A stretch of DNA of 64,000 nt from contig OZ223208.1 of assembly GCA_965140405.1 (NCBI GenBank), positions 1,550,001 through 1,614,000 of the forward strand. Reading direction: 5' to 3'. Shown piece by piece: positions 8,922 through 18,588 of this stretch (positions are counted from its first letter, which is position 1; every line of letters begins with the position of its first letter). The translations under genes were made by a program, and so were the position numbers. The notes beneath the pieces are model-generated. The model ran no database searches. It was not told the DNA's origin and saw only the letters and a program-made list of their open reading frames with translations. This stretch comes from G963556115 sp963666605 (GTDB lineage Bacteria > Planctomycetota > SZUA-567).

Positions 8922-11453
8922 ATGGAGAGATATATGCTTGTGAAAGAAGATTTTGCTGAATCTATAGAGATTAGTCGTTTTGCTTATGCAAATAAATGCA
9001 AAGAGATATTTGATCGGTTGGAGATATCTTGGGACTTCTTTGGTATATTCAATGATGTTGCTCATATGGACATGAATATGGATGAGACCAGGCAGCATTT
9101 TAAGTCATTATCTGAAGAGATGATTTACCACCTTAAAAATGAAAGCCTTAAAAAGGTAGTACAGGATATATCGTCAAAAGCTAAGTGTTCAGTTGATGTT
9201 GTTATTCGTAATTTATTTGAACGGACTGCAGATATTGGTTTTTTAGCCACTGATGATGATATTAGAATTTTTATCAACGAATTAAAGAATACTGACAACT
9301 CAAATTTTGGGTTGGGTGCGGCTTTAGTCGAGCGATTTCATGAGTATGTTCAGAAATACTCTGTATATCATGATATAGTACTACTCGATACTGAAGGAAA
9401 CATTTTAGCTCGGCTTGATGATAGTGAGAACTGTACTTCTTCCAAAGATCCGTTAATAACTGAGTCGCTAGAATCAACTGAGGGATATGTGGAAGTATTT
9501 CGTAAAACTGATTTGTTCTCTCATGATGATGATGCACTAATGTATGCATACCGCGTAACTGAGAGTAATGCTGCAGATTCTGCTGCTTTGGGGGTGCTTG
9601 TACTTTGCTTTAAATTTGAAAATGAGATGGAGAGTATTTTTAAACAGTTCAGAACAGATGAGGATTGGGCAATACTGACCTTACTTGATAAGACAGGAAA
9701 AGTGATATCTACTAGTGATGAAAATCAAGTAAGACTTGGCTCTAAAGTTAAATTGACAAATGGGGAAGGACAAATTATTAATTATGCTGGAAGGCGGTAT
9801 ATAGCTGCAACCTTTGAAACTAGCGGTTATCAAGGGTTTTATGGTCTTGGCTGGCTTGGGCATGTAATGGTACCGCTCGAACATGCTTTTCAGCAGTCTA
9901 TCGGCGCAAATATTAGAGATACAATATCAAAAGATATATTGATATCAATAATGAGAGACTCGCATTTGTTCTCTGCTGAACTTAAGCATATTCCAAAGAG
10001 GGCTGCTCATATTCAGGCTGGACTACAGATGGCAGTATGGAACGGTAATGTCTCAAGCAGGAAAGATGATATTTCAAAAGACCTCTTACCACATATTTCA
10101 AAAGCTGGTGAGCAAACAAAATTAGTTTTTGAAGAAGCAATTGAAAATCTGAATGAGATGATTGTGGCTTCGGTACTTGATGACCTGAAGTTTATAGCAC
10201 AACTAATGGTAAATATTATGGATCGTAATTTGTATGAGAGAGCCAATGATTGTAGATGGTGGGCTCTGAACTCATATTTTCAGGAAGCACTTGCGAGTAT
10301 TGATGATCTGAAGGCAGATAAAATTGCTGAAATCCTCTGCTACATTAATGATTTATACACAGTTTATACAAACCTGATAGTCTATGATAAAACTGGTAAA
10401 ATAATAGCTGTTTCAAACAAGGGTGAAAATTGCGTTGTTGGAAGTACTCTAAATTATAGTTGGGTTGGTGAAACCTTGTCATTAAAAACAACTCAAGAAT
10501 ATGTAGTTTCAAAATTTGAAAAATCGTTATTGTATAATGATATGCACACCTACATATATAATGCAGCAATTAGGAATAATGGTAACGTTGTAGGCGGTAT
10601 TGGGATTATTTTTGATAGTGCTCCTCAATTTTGTGATATAATAAGTGATGTATTGCCGGAAGAGGCTAATGGGTATTTTGGGGTATTGACTGATCGTAGT
10701 AAAATGATTATTAGTTCGACATATGAAGAGCATAGCCCCGGTGAAAAACTAGAAATTGCAGATGAAATATTTTGTATAAAAAATGGTGAGCAAGTATCAA
10801 CCGTTATAGAGTATCGTGGCTATTATTATGCAATGGGAGCTGCGTGTAGCAGCGGTTATCGTGAGTATAAGGTAGAGGATTGTTATGAAAATGATGTGAT
10901 TGGCTTTGTCTTTATGCCTGTAGCAGAAGTATCAAGCAACATATATACTCCTGACTTGCAAACACGTAGAAATGATCTTAGTGTTAAGAACTCTTATGAT
11001 GAAGATGATGATTTGATTGAATTTGCAAGTTTCTATATTTGTGGTAGGTGGTATGGAGTAAGTAGTAATAACGCTCTATGTGTTGTTCCATATGAAGGCG
11101 CTACATATATTCCTGGTAGTAGCCGATTCTCTTTAGGTAGAATTAGATATAATGAAGAATCAATTGATTTGTTACATCTGCATCCTGAAATTAATGCTGA
11201 GTACGATATTGATGAGTATACTGCTCAAGTTGTTATTCTTGAATATGTAGATGAAAACCACCAGGAACAAAGGTACGGGTTGCTAATTGATAAACTGGGT
11301 GATATTTTTAAAGCTTCAAATAATAGTATCGGTACTATTCAAAAGTATATGAATAGCAAGGGGTATGCCTCTCAAATTGTGAATTTAAATTCTGATGATG
11401 GAAATGGAATGATGGTTGTCTTGAATGTATCGAAGATACCAGAAATAGTTTAA
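8922..11453 (+). CDS. soluble double-Cache sensor with C-terminal CheW-like domain
   Basis: Protein of 843 residues with no transmembrane segment or signal peptide. It contains two Cache/PDC-like units in tandem (about 85-320 and 395-640). Each begins with a helical NLFERTADIGFLA or NLYERANDCRWWA segment and has a strand pair of the form IVLLDTEGNILA or LIVYDKTGKIIA. The last 150 residues look like CheW: FYICGRWYGVSSNNALCVV, then GRIRYNEESIDLLHL and YGLLIDKLGDIFKAS. CheW domains couple receptors to the CheA kinase, so the protein is probably a cytoplasmic sensor feeding the chemotaxis array without methylation helices. An alternative start, ATG at 8934 (residue 5), has a better ribosome site (GGAGAG, five bases upstream). 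Confidence 0.85.
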   Translation: MERYMLVKEDFAESIEISRFAYANKCKEIFDRLEISWDFFGIFNDVAHMDMNMDETRQHFKSLSEEMIYHLKNESLKKVVQDISSKAKCSVDVVIRNLFERTADIGFLATDDDIRIFINELKNTDNSNFGLGAALVERFHEYVQKYSVYHDIVLLDTEGNILARLDDSENCTSSKDPLITESLESTEGYVEVFRKTDLFSHDDDALMYAYRVTESNAADSAALGVLVLCFKFENEMESIFKQFRTDEDWAILTLLDKTGKVISTSDENQVRLGSKVKLTNGEGQIINYAGRRYIAATFETSGYQGFYGLGWLGHVMVPLEHAFQQSIGANIRDTISKDILISIMRDSHLFSAELKHIPKRAAHIQAGLQMAVWNGNVSSRKDDISKDLLPHISKAGEQTKLVFEEAIENLNEMIVASVLDDLKFIAQLMVNIMDRNLYERANDCRWWALNSYFQEALASIDDLKADKIAEILCYINDLYTVYTNLIVYDKTGKIIAVSNKGENCVVGSTLNYSWVGETLSLKTTQEYVVSKFEKSLLYNDMHTYIYNAAIRNNGNVVGGIGIIFDSAPQFCDIISDVLPEEANGYFGVLTDRSKMIISSTYEEHSPGEKLEIADEIFCIKNGEQVSTVIEYRGYYYAMGAACSSGYREYKVEDCYENDVIGFVFMPVAEVSSNIYTPDLQTRRNDLSVKNSYDEDDDLIEFASFYICGRWYGVSSNNALCVVPYEGATYIPGSSRFSLGRIRYNEESIDLLHLHPEINAEYDIDEYTAQVVILEYVDENHQEQRYGLLIDKLGDIFKASNNSIGTIQKYMNSKGYASQIVNLNSDDGNGMMVVLNVSKIPEIV

Positions 11454-11572
11454 AGTTTGATCTCATAAAGTTTTAGATTTTCAAAGAGAGCATTTAACTG
11501 AGAGTAAGAAAGCTATATTGAATTTATCTTGGTAAGCTTTCGACACCTTTATGCATGAATGTAACTTGGGTT

Positions 11573-11900
11573 CTACCTTTTTTTTGATTGGCATAATGCT
11601 TCAGCTGATAACTTAACAATATCATACAATGAATCCTGTAGGCTGTGTGCTACGCCAATATAGACAGAATACGGTATCTTTAGATTATTTACAATAATTA
11701 TATTTTTCCTTCTCGCCTCATTGCCAATATCATGCCCATGACGGTCGGTAATTCTTTTTAAAATGATATATATCAAGGATCAATACAGCGGTTGTCCTAT
11801 CTTTTCATTTATTCTTTAAAAACAATGTATTCCCTATTTAAAAGAAATAACGCCTATTATAAAGTCCTGTTAAGTAATCATTCAGCACTTGTTCTTCAAG
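11573..11900 (-). pseudogene. relic of a GGDEF (diguanylate cyclase) domain
   Basis: Reading the minus strand from 11900, in the same frame as and directly after the TAG stop of the intact cyclase gene, gives LEEQVLNDYLTGLYNRRYFF, the opening of a GGDEF domain (D-x-LTGLYNR). Two in-frame stops follow (TAA near 11856, TGA near 11806), then TTAVLILDIYHFKKN (the strand-1 D-I-D-x-FK motif). After a frameshift near 11740 comes DRHGHDIGNEARRK (the x-GH-D-x-G motif), and finally IPYSVYIGVAHSLQ and an ending like A-x-ALCQSKK. The GG[DE]EF active loop is missing, by an internal deletion of about 60 codons. The order and spacing of four GGDEF motifs make chance very unlikely. It cannot encode a functional enzyme. 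Confidence 0.8.
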
Positions 11901-13028
11901 CTATATTGTGAGGGTGTAGGGTGAGGTTATAGCTTGGTTGCGGCCAGAGTTTTTTGCTTGGTAGAGGTTTGTGTCGGCTGCATGGATTACAGTGTTGATT
12001 AGTTCCTCGTCTGATAAACTTATTTTCAAGCTTTCTCGCTTTACTGTTGTTATGCCTAGGGAAGCTGTTACGAATGGGCTAACTATCGAACTCTTATGAT
12101 CAATATGTAGGCTTTCAAGAACTAAACAAATATTCGGGAGTTTACTTGTAATTTGGGCATTTTTAGTGATTGTAAATATAAACTCTTCTCCGCCAAACCT
12201 GTATACATTGTCAAAATCAAAGCATAGGAGGGTTTGGGCAATTTTCTTTAGAACTTTGTCTCCTTCGATATGCCCATAAGTATCGTTGTAATTCTTGAAG
12301 CAATCAATATCTAACACCCCGACGACCATTATCTCGGTTGGTTTTAGTGATTTTAAGTCGTTAATGAAGAATGTATAGAGTGCATTTTTATTGCATAGGC
12401 CTGTAAGGGTATCGGTATTTGAACGTTTTTGTTCATGGCATATGGTTTTGAATTGAACTCTAAGAAGAATATCAAATTTATAATAAACTACAATATTGGT
12501 GATATACATAATTATAGTGTAAAACATTGACCAAAATACATCCGATTGGTGTATGTACTTACAGATAGTAAGGCCAAGTATAATGAGAAAGCCACTGACT
12601 ACTTTGTGCTCTACATTGAGAAATGGAACTATCATAAACATGAACATGGTAATCATTTGGGCTTCTGGAGTAAAATAACCAACATTTCCAACCCAGTAAT
12701 ATGTATCTGCAAAAGCCATTGCTGTGAGAACAATTGTGGTTGCAAATAATACTTTTCTAGCAGTGTTTGACTTAAGCCAAATAAATGAGACTATTATTGC
12801 AAGGCAGATCAACCATACAATAATACGGACATATAGTACCGTACTTTTAACAATTTCAAATCCTGTATAATAAATATTAGCTATTGTGATTGCTGTTACC
12901 AGAGCAATGACTAGTATCGCAATTGCAATTACAAAAATTCTAGTCTTCTGAAATAGCCATTCTATATACTTTTGCTCGGTCTCTTTATCAAAAAAGTATT
13001 GAGATGGGAATAACTTTATCATTAGCAT
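11901..13028 (-). CDS. membrane diguanylate cyclase (six TM + GGDEF), no I-site
   Basis: Protein of 375 residues. About six hydrophobic segments fill residues 30-180, with no long periplasmic loop, so the sensor is the membrane domain itself. The GGDEF domain begins with DTLTGLCNK (206-214), then LDIDCFKNYNDTYGH and an active GGEEF (279-283). It should make c-di-GMP from two GTP at the inner membrane. The inhibitory RxxD site normally five residues before GG is not kept (FDFD here), so product feedback should be weak. A decayed GGDEF copy follows in the same frame right after the stop codon. Start ATG 13028; ATG at 13022 (residue 3) is also possible. Confidence 0.92.
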   Translation of the reverse strand: MLMIKLFPSQYFFDKETEQKYIEWLFQKTRIFVIAIAILVIALVTAITIANIYYTGFEIVKSTVLYVRIIVWLICLAIIVSFIWLKSNTARKVLFATTIVLTAMAFADTYYWVGNVGYFTPEAQMITMFMFMIVPFLNVEHKVVSGFLIILGLTICKYIHQSDVFWSMFYTIIMYITNIVVYYKFDILLRVQFKTICHEQKRSNTDTLTGLCNKNALYTFFINDLKSLKPTEIMVVGVLDIDCFKNYNDTYGHIEGDKVLKKIAQTLLCFDFDNVYRFGGEEFIFTITKNAQITSKLPNICLVLESLHIDHKSSIVSPFVTASLGITTVKRESLKISLSDEELINTVIHAADTNLYQAKNSGRNQAITSPYTLTI

Positions 13029-13418
13029 CCTTTGTTTTTTTGATATTATCGTATACGGTTATAGTTAGCAAAATGTAGGTAAAGCAAGGAGATACTTTGT
13101 CATTTTTACTGTTAAGTAATGCTAGTTAAATTCTACACAAGGATACAAAAAAAAAGTCCAGCTGTCAAATCTTGGAAATTTTTTTTATAGTATTTTCAGA
13201 GGTAATAGGTTAATTTTTAGAATTTTGATTAATTAAGGTACCAGTATTAATAGGTTTCTTGATTTTTGATATTGTTTTTCTATTTACTGCTAATAGTACT
13301 GTTATATCGTAAATTTACTGTATGATTGCATCGTAGAGCGTTTTTAGGATTTTGTTTGGCTAATTTGACTACTATAGATAAAATAGTACTTTATTGTATA
13401 ATTAGAAAATCATAAGCT
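13029..13418. other. divergent intergenic region cyclase / trkH
   Basis: 390 bases without a gene. It holds the trkH promoter at 13356-13384 and an A-run/T-run flanked short stem near 13147-13187 that I do not take as a terminator, because the neighbouring genes diverge. Confidence 0.5.
13356..13384 (+). promoter_or_regulatory. sigma-70-type promoter for trkH-trkA
   Basis: TTGGCT (13356-13361), 17-base spacer, TAAAAT (13379-13384), about 50 bases before the likely start of trkH. Confidence 0.5.
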
Positions 13419-15443
13419 ATGAACAGTAGGAGTAGGTATAACATGGAGAGTAGGGCGTATACGGGTAGGGTCGGACTGGAGGGGATTTTGATGGTATTAT
13501 CTCCGTTGCCGCTGCTATTTGTTGATAGTGAAGGAGATATCTCGTTAAGCAATCCTGAATTGATCCTATCGGTGCTCTCTTCAATTATGATTTTTTGCTC
13601 TGGTCTTACGCTTCTGAAGCGTCCATATATGGGTAAGGCTCTGGGGATTTTCGCTGTTATACTTGGGTATATTGCAAGCCTATATTATGTGCGGCATAAT
13701 CCTATATATACCCTTGCAGCAACAGTACTATTCATATGGGCATTCTTTGCTTACTTTGATTTTTCTGTAAATAAGACACAATCTCCTAATGAGGACTCTG
13801 AAAGGGCTCTAAAGAGGACGTTCTGGGGGAATATAGCACTGCTACCAATATTGATCTTCAATCTATTATTCTCAACATCTGAATTAGAGTATGTACAGCA
13901 TGTTCTCTCGCTCTCAATATTTGTAGCCTTTGTTCTGTATATTTATTGGGCAGTCTCTATTAAATCTAAACTTCATATTGCGTTTGCTATTATTGTAATT
14001 GTCTCAGTTTTTATTATGCTATACTACGGTATGTATAGGTATATTTTGCTGTTTTCAATAATTATGTTATTGATATCCTTGGTGATTTTACCTCGTAGTA
14101 GGGCTATGGTTGAAGGTCATGAGCAGTGGTGGGAGGTGATTTTGAGCCATCCTGCTAGGGTGTTAATCTTGACATTCTTCGCTCTATGTCTGTTTGGAAC
14201 AATGCTTCTATTAATACCTTGTGCAAATACGAAAAACAGCATAAGTTTGGTTGATGCTGTCTTTACCTCAGTAAGTGCTGTATGTGTTACCGGACTTGTT
14301 GTGCTGGATACACCTGTAGACTTCACTATTTTTGGGCAAGGGGCGATACTCTTGCTTATACAGTTAGGTGGACTGGGTATTATGAGTATTACAACTGTTG
14401 CTCTTCATGCCATGGGGCGTCGTCTGAGCTTGAGGCAGGAGAGATTGATGACATCTATGACTGATACTCATCATAAAGACCTTATGTATTCACTTGTAAC
14501 AATATTAAAATATACCTTTATTATTGAGTGCATTGGTGGAGCAATATTAGCAGGATTATTTTATTCCTCTGGTGATAGCTTTGGGTATGCTGTATATAGA
14601 GGGGCTTTTACCTCTATATCAGCTTTCTGTAATGCTGGATTTGCTTTGCAGAGTAATAGCCTAGTGCCGTATCAAAGCTCACCACTAATTCTGCATACTG
14701 TGGCACTGCTGATAATTTTAGGCGGGATTGCTCCGGCTACTGTCTTATTTGTGCCCAAGTGGCTGAGTGGTAAGGTGACACCTATCGCTGCAAGAATAGC
14801 TCTTGTTACTACAGTGATTATGCTGTTTGTCGGTACTTTATTTATTCTTATATTTGAATGGAATGGATTTCTTGAAGAATTGTCGATATTTGATAAACTG
14901 CAGAATGCATGGTTTCAATCTGCGACTCTGAGAACGGCTGGGTTTAATTCGGTGCCCTTGAGTCAATGCGCAAGCCCTACATACCTAATTATGTTGGCAT
15001 TTATGTTTGTCGGAGGAAGCCCAGGAGGAACCGCTGGTGGTATAAAAACAACTACTGTTGGGATCATTGTTATGACATTTTGGGCAAATATAATGAATAA
15101 GAAGTATGTCGTGATACATAATAGAAAGATTGATCCAACTACCATCAATAGAGCGGTGACTATTGTTATTTCAGGACTAGTAATATTGTTTTTGGGAATT
15201 ATGATGCTAGAGATGACTCAGGAAATATCTGCTAGAGACCTGATCTTTGAAATCACTTCTGCTATTGGAACCGTAGGTTTGACGGTTGGAGCGACATCGC
15301 AGCTTGATGAAATAGGTAAGATTATAATTATTCTGGCGATGTTTGCGGGGAGAGTTGGACCTATGACTTTATTTATGCTGATTGGTGATGATGATGCTAC
15401 TGATGATTCACAGTGTCTTATTGAAAAGGTCTCATTGACTTAA
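13419..15443 (+). CDS. trkH: Trk/Ktr-type potassium transporter membrane subunit
   Basis: Protein of up to 674 residues with a TrkH/KtrB core of four M1-P-M2 repeats. The filter-like segments SAVCVTGLV, SAFCNAGFAL, RTAGFNSVPL and GTVGLTVG carry the conserved glycines that select K+. About 230 extra N-terminal residues hold six or seven additional TM segments, longer than the minimal KtrB. ATG at 13443 (residue 9) is the more likely start: AGGAG at 13428-13432 precedes it by ten bases, while ATG 13419 has no ribosome site. The gene for the RCK subunit follows 17 bases downstream, so both form one transporter. The bottom end of the operon includes a HAMP-like membrane protein. Confidence 0.93.
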   Translation: MNSRSRYNMESRAYTGRVGLEGILMVLSPLPLLFVDSEGDISLSNPELILSVLSSIMIFCSGLTLLKRPYMGKALGIFAVILGYIASLYYVRHNPIYTLAATVLFIWAFFAYFDFSVNKTQSPNEDSERALKRTFWGNIALLPILIFNLLFSTSELEYVQHVLSLSIFVAFVLYIYWAVSIKSKLHIAFAIIVIVSVFIMLYYGMYRYILLFSIIMLLISLVILPRSRAMVEGHEQWWEVILSHPARVLILTFFALCLFGTMLLLIPCANTKNSISLVDAVFTSVSAVCVTGLVVLDTPVDFTIFGQGAILLLIQLGGLGIMSITTVALHAMGRRLSLRQERLMTSMTDTHHKDLMYSLVTILKYTFIIECIGGAILAGLFYSSGDSFGYAVYRGAFTSISAFCNAGFALQSNSLVPYQSSPLILHTVALLIILGGIAPATVLFVPKWLSGKVTPIAARIALVTTVIMLFVGTLFILIFEWNGFLEELSIFDKLQNAWFQSATLRTAGFNSVPLSQCASPTYLIMLAFMFVGGSPGGTAGGIKTTTVGIIVMTFWANIMNKKYVVIHNRKIDPTTINRAVTIVISGLVILFLGIMMLEMTQEISARDLIFEITSAIGTVGLTVGATSQLDEIGKIIIILAMFAGRVGPMTLFMLIGDDDATDDSQCLIEKVSLT

Positions 15444-15460
15444 TAGAGGAGTAATAATAA

Positions 15461-16120
15461 ATGGCTCAGCAAATTCTAATAATTGGACTAGGGCAGTTTG
15501 GCATGTCACTGGCTAAGACTCTTTCTGAGAAGGGAGCGGAGGTATTGGCTGTTGATATTGATAAAAATTTGGTAGAGGAGGCAGCTATATTTGTTACCCA
15601 ATCTATGATTGTCAATGCTGCTGATGAAAATGAGCTTGCAAAACTTGAACCTGCGAAGAGAGATGCCGCTGTGTGCGCTATTGGTGATGATTCACGTGAG
15701 GCATCAATAATTTGTACTGCTCTTTTAAGACAGATGGGTTCTCCTGTTGTAATATCAAGAGCAAGTGATAAAATGCATCAGCGTATTCTTAGTCTAGTAG
15801 GAGCTCATCAAATTGTAAATCCAGAGCAAGAGTTTGGTAAGAGGTTTGCTAACAAAATTCTGTATAGTAATATCATTGTTGATACCAACTTAGGTGATGA
15901 CCTGCATCTTACTGAGATCAGTACCCAGCCGTCTATGGTTGGAAAGACGTTGATTGAACTTGCTTTGCCAAGTAAGTTTGGGGTGATGGTGGCGGGTATA
16001 CGAAAATCTGATGATGGGAGAGTAGTGCAGCCTTCACCAAATGAACCGCTAACTGCTGATGATAATCTAATTATTGTTTCTAGTGAAAAAGCAATATCCA
16101 AACTAGTAAAAGGAGTATAG
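15461..16120 (+). CDS. trkA: TrkA/KtrA family potassium uptake regulator (RCK)
   Basis: Protein of 219 residues with a single RCK_N (Rossmann) plus RCK_C unit, the size of KtrA rather than the doubled E. coli TrkA. GLGQFG (8-13) is the dinucleotide loop and VLAVDIDKN ends strand two with the acidic residue for the adenosine ribose. The C-terminal part includes VQPSPNEPLTADDNLIIVSS, typical of RCK_C. It forms a cytoplasmic ring that gates the TrkH pore in response to nucleotides. It is preceded by AGAGGAG just upstream and lies in one operon with trkH and the HAMP-like gene. Confidence 0.95.
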   Translation: MAQQILIIGLGQFGMSLAKTLSEKGAEVLAVDIDKNLVEEAAIFVTQSMIVNAADENELAKLEPAKRDAAVCAIGDDSREASIICTALLRQMGSPVVISRASDKMHQRILSLVGAHQIVNPEQEFGKRFANKILYSNIIVDTNLGDDLHLTEISTQPSMVGKTLIELALPSKFGVMVAGIRKSDDGRVVQPSPNEPLTADDNLIIVSSEKAISKLVKGV

Positions 16121-16125
16121 ATAGT

Positions 16126-16806
16126 ATGAAACTTGTGCATAGTATAAGGATGGGTGCTTGGGTACTAATAATTTTAAATCTTCTTATGGCATTCGGCTCT
16201 ATCTGGGTGTTTTTACGAATGGCACCTGCTCTTGATAATATAATCAAGAGGAATACGAGGACTCTGGTCTCTTGTGAAATGATGTTGGCAAATATTGCTC
16301 AAATGACTGGTAATGAAGCAGAAGATAATAAGTATATCACAGCCTTTGTCAAGGCGTTCGAACAGGCAAAAAATAATATAACAGAAGAGAGAGAGCCACT
16401 TGTTATTGAACGAATAGCAAAAAATTATAGTGCAGCATTTACTCGAGATAGAGAGGCTCTAAAGAATACTGTTCAAGCGATTGTTGATCTTAGTGATATA
16501 AATAAACGGGCAATGGTTGTAGAAGATGTGAAAGCACGCAAACTCGGAAGCGCTGGGGCATGGGGGGTGGTATTTATGGCTATAGCGGTCTTTATCGTGA
16601 CGATGCTTATTATGAGGAGTATGAAGAAGAATCTGATACATCCGATAGAAGAGATATACTCTGTTATTGAGGCAAACCTTAAAGGTGAGTCAATGCGTAG
16701 GTGTTATGGCGCTAGAGTGTCAAAGGATGTTAAGATATTGTACTCGGGATTGAATGATGTTCTGGATAATAGTAAATCTGTTAGTGTTGAAAAGTTTAAA
16801 AGTTAG
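16126..16806 (+). CDS. two-TM protein with helical sensor and terminal HAMP-like segment, no output domain
   Basis: Protein of 226 residues: TM1 at 11-31, a helical extracytoplasmic part of about 110 residues resembling the four-helix-bundle sensors of chemoreceptors, TM2 at about 143-163, then a HAMP-like stretch (conserved proline in NLIHPIEEIYSVIE) and a short tail. There is no kinase, GGDEF or MCP signalling domain; the gene ends at a terminator, so this is not a window or frameshift cut. It starts five bases after trkA, so it probably acts with the K+ transporter. Function unknown. It could be a truncated sensor or an adaptor that conveys membrane signals to TrkA. Confidence 0.75.
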   Translation: MKLVHSIRMGAWVLIILNLLMAFGSIWVFLRMAPALDNIIKRNTRTLVSCEMMLANIAQMTGNEAEDNKYITAFVKAFEQAKNNITEEREPLVIERIAKNYSAAFTRDREALKNTVQAIVDLSDINKRAMVVEDVKARKLGSAGAWGVVFMAIAVFIVTMLIMRSMKKNLIHPIEEIYSVIEANLKGESMRRCYGARVSKDVKILYSGLNDVLDNSKSVSVEKFKS

Positions 16807-16831
16807 AGGATTATTGGTCTTTGGTATTATT

Positions 16832-16875
16832 AAGAATGCTTGGCTCTATTTAGGGTCGAGCATTCTTAGTTTTTA
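16832..16875. terminator. terminator between the trk operon and the SulP gene
   Basis: AAGAATGCT/AGCATTCTT stem, extended inward by G-U-rich pairs (TGGCTC with GGGTCG), followed on the plus strand by AGTTTTT. It separates converging transcripts. Confidence 0.8.
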
Positions 16876-16899
16876 AAGTAATAGGTCGTTTTGAGTTGG

Positions 16900-18588
16900 C
16901 TATTTTGAAGAATACTGTGTCTTAGTTGTATTGTTGATAATACTGCTAGCATACTTCAATGCTGTGTCAATGTCAGGGAAGATCTGTTTTGACTCAAGTA
17001 TTTCTGGAATGCCTGATTTAGTAAGTGCTGCCAAGGGTTGTGGGTGAATTGCTGAAATCAAAACGATGCAATTTTTTGCATTACAGGCTTTAATAATATC
17101 TTCAAGAGCAAATAGACCAGTCGCATCGATTGCGTTGACATTACGCATTCTGAGTATAAGAACCCTTGGTGCTTTTTGAATAACTGCATCTTGAAATCTC
17201 TTGGCAGCACCGAAGAAGAATGGACCGTTGATTTCGTAGACCCTAACACCTACTGGTACGGTAAAGTTTGATATGGCAAATGGGTCGTCCTCTCGGGTAA
17301 TTATATCATCTTCATTATCGAGGAATTCTCCACCAGCGACCTGTTCCATCCTTCTCATAAACATCAGTGAGGCGAGAACGACTCCTGTTGGTATTGCTAC
17401 TGTTAGATCGACAAAGATTGTCAAAAAGAAGGTTGTGAGCATAACTAGAATATCACTCTTGGGAGCTCTAAACATCTTTATAAAGAGTTTGTACTCGCTC
17501 ATCCCTACTGCGACAACAAGGAGAATACCCGCTAGTATTGCTAGTGGAATATCCGAAGCGTAACTGCCGAGAAAGATGACGATGACTAGTAGTGTGATAG
17601 CGTGGACGATACCTGCTAAAGGTGTGCGGCCACCATTCTGAATATTTGTAGCAGTTCGGGCTATTGCACCTGTGGTTGGGATACCACCGAATAATGGGGT
17701 AATTATATTTGAAATACCTTGAGCAATAAGTTCTGTGTTTGAATGGTGGCGCATGCCGGTCATGCCGTCTGCGACAACTGCAGATAGAAGAGACTCTATT
17801 GCTCCAAGTATGGCAATTGTAAATGCTGATGGTAAAAGTTTGATAAGAAGATCAAGGTTAAAGCTCGGTAAGCCTAGACTTGGAAATGAATTGTTAATAA
17901 CGCCAAATTTTACTCCAATGGTCTCAACATTCAAGCTAAAGCAATAAACAATCAATGAGAGTAATATTACTGCTAGCAGGGATCCAGGAAATTTTGGTAA
18001 AACTTTTTTGCACATTATGATAATGCCAATTGTGCTGATTCCAATAAACAGGGCCGTAGGGTTGAGTTGTGGTAGTGAGGTTGCGTAGGCGCTGAGTCTG
18101 CCAGCGATTGAAGACGGGATCTCTTTGAGAGGAAACCCAAAGAAGTCATTAAGCTGGGTGACGGCTATAAGAATAGCAATGCCTGAAGTGAATCCTTGAG
18201 TAACAGGGTAGGGTATGAACTTTATAATGCTGCCAAGTTTGAGAAGTCCGAAAAGAATAAGTAATATACCAGCCATAATTGTCGCAAGAAATAATCCTTG
18301 CATCCCAAAATCGCGGATAATAGTATAAACAACGACTATAAATGCCCCTGTTGGTCCCCCTATCTGTACTCTGCTACCGCTAAATACTGAAATTAAGAAG
18401 CCACCAATTATTGCTGAGAATAGACCTTGCTCTGGCGTCGCTCCCGAAGCAATACCAAATGCTATCGCTAGTGGTAGAGCGATAATGCCTGTGATGACTC
18501 CAGCAGAGATGTCTTTTGAAAGGTTTTTTCTAAAGCCTTTTTCTTGCCATACTTTATAAATCTTTGGTGAAAAAATTGTTTTGTTCAT
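16900..18588 (-). CDS. SulP family anion transporter with STAS domain
   Basis: Protein of 562 residues. The N-terminal 400 residues are an SLC26/SulP membrane domain (ISAGVITGIIALPLAIAFG, then GPTGAFIVV and the GGIPTTGAIARTATN signature). A cytoplasmic STAS domain follows (about 435-545) with NAIDATGLFALEDII, where the T or S after D is the usual phosphorylation or nucleotide-related position. Family members carry sulfate, bicarbonate, dicarboxylates or other anions; the sequence alone does not say which. Start ATG 18588. No co-transcribed partner such as carbonic anhydrase is next to it. Confidence 0.92.
   Translation of the reverse strand: MNKTIFSPKIYKVWQEKGFRKNLSKDISAGVITGIIALPLAIAFGIASGATPEQGLFSAIIGGFLISVFSGSRVQIGGPTGAFIVVVYTIIRDFGMQGLFLATIMAGILLILFGLLKLGSIIKFIPYPVTQGFTSGIAILIAVTQLNDFFGFPLKEIPSSIAGRLSAYATSLPQLNPTALFIGISTIGIIIMCKKVLPKFPGSLLAVILLSLIVYCFSLNVETIGVKFGVINNSFPSLGLPSFNLDLLIKLLPSAFTIAILGAIESLLSAVVADGMTGMRHHSNTELIAQGISNIITPLFGGIPTTGAIARTATNIQNGGRTPLAGIVHAITLLVIVIFLGSYASDIPLAILAGILLVVAVGMSEYKLFIKMFRAPKSDILVMLTTFFLTIFVDLTVAIPTGVVLASLMFMRRMEQVAGGEFLDNEDDIITREDDPFAISNFTVPVGVRVYEINGPFFFGAAKRFQDAVIQKAPRVLILRMRNVNAIDATGLFALEDIIKACNAKNCIVLISAIHPQPLAALTKSGIPEILESKQIFPDIDTALKYASSIINNTTKTQYSSK

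Noticed and set aside
13147..13187. A-run/T-run flanked stem as a terminator
   Set aside because: It lies between divergent genes, where nothing needs terminating, and the GC part of the stem is only about four pairs.
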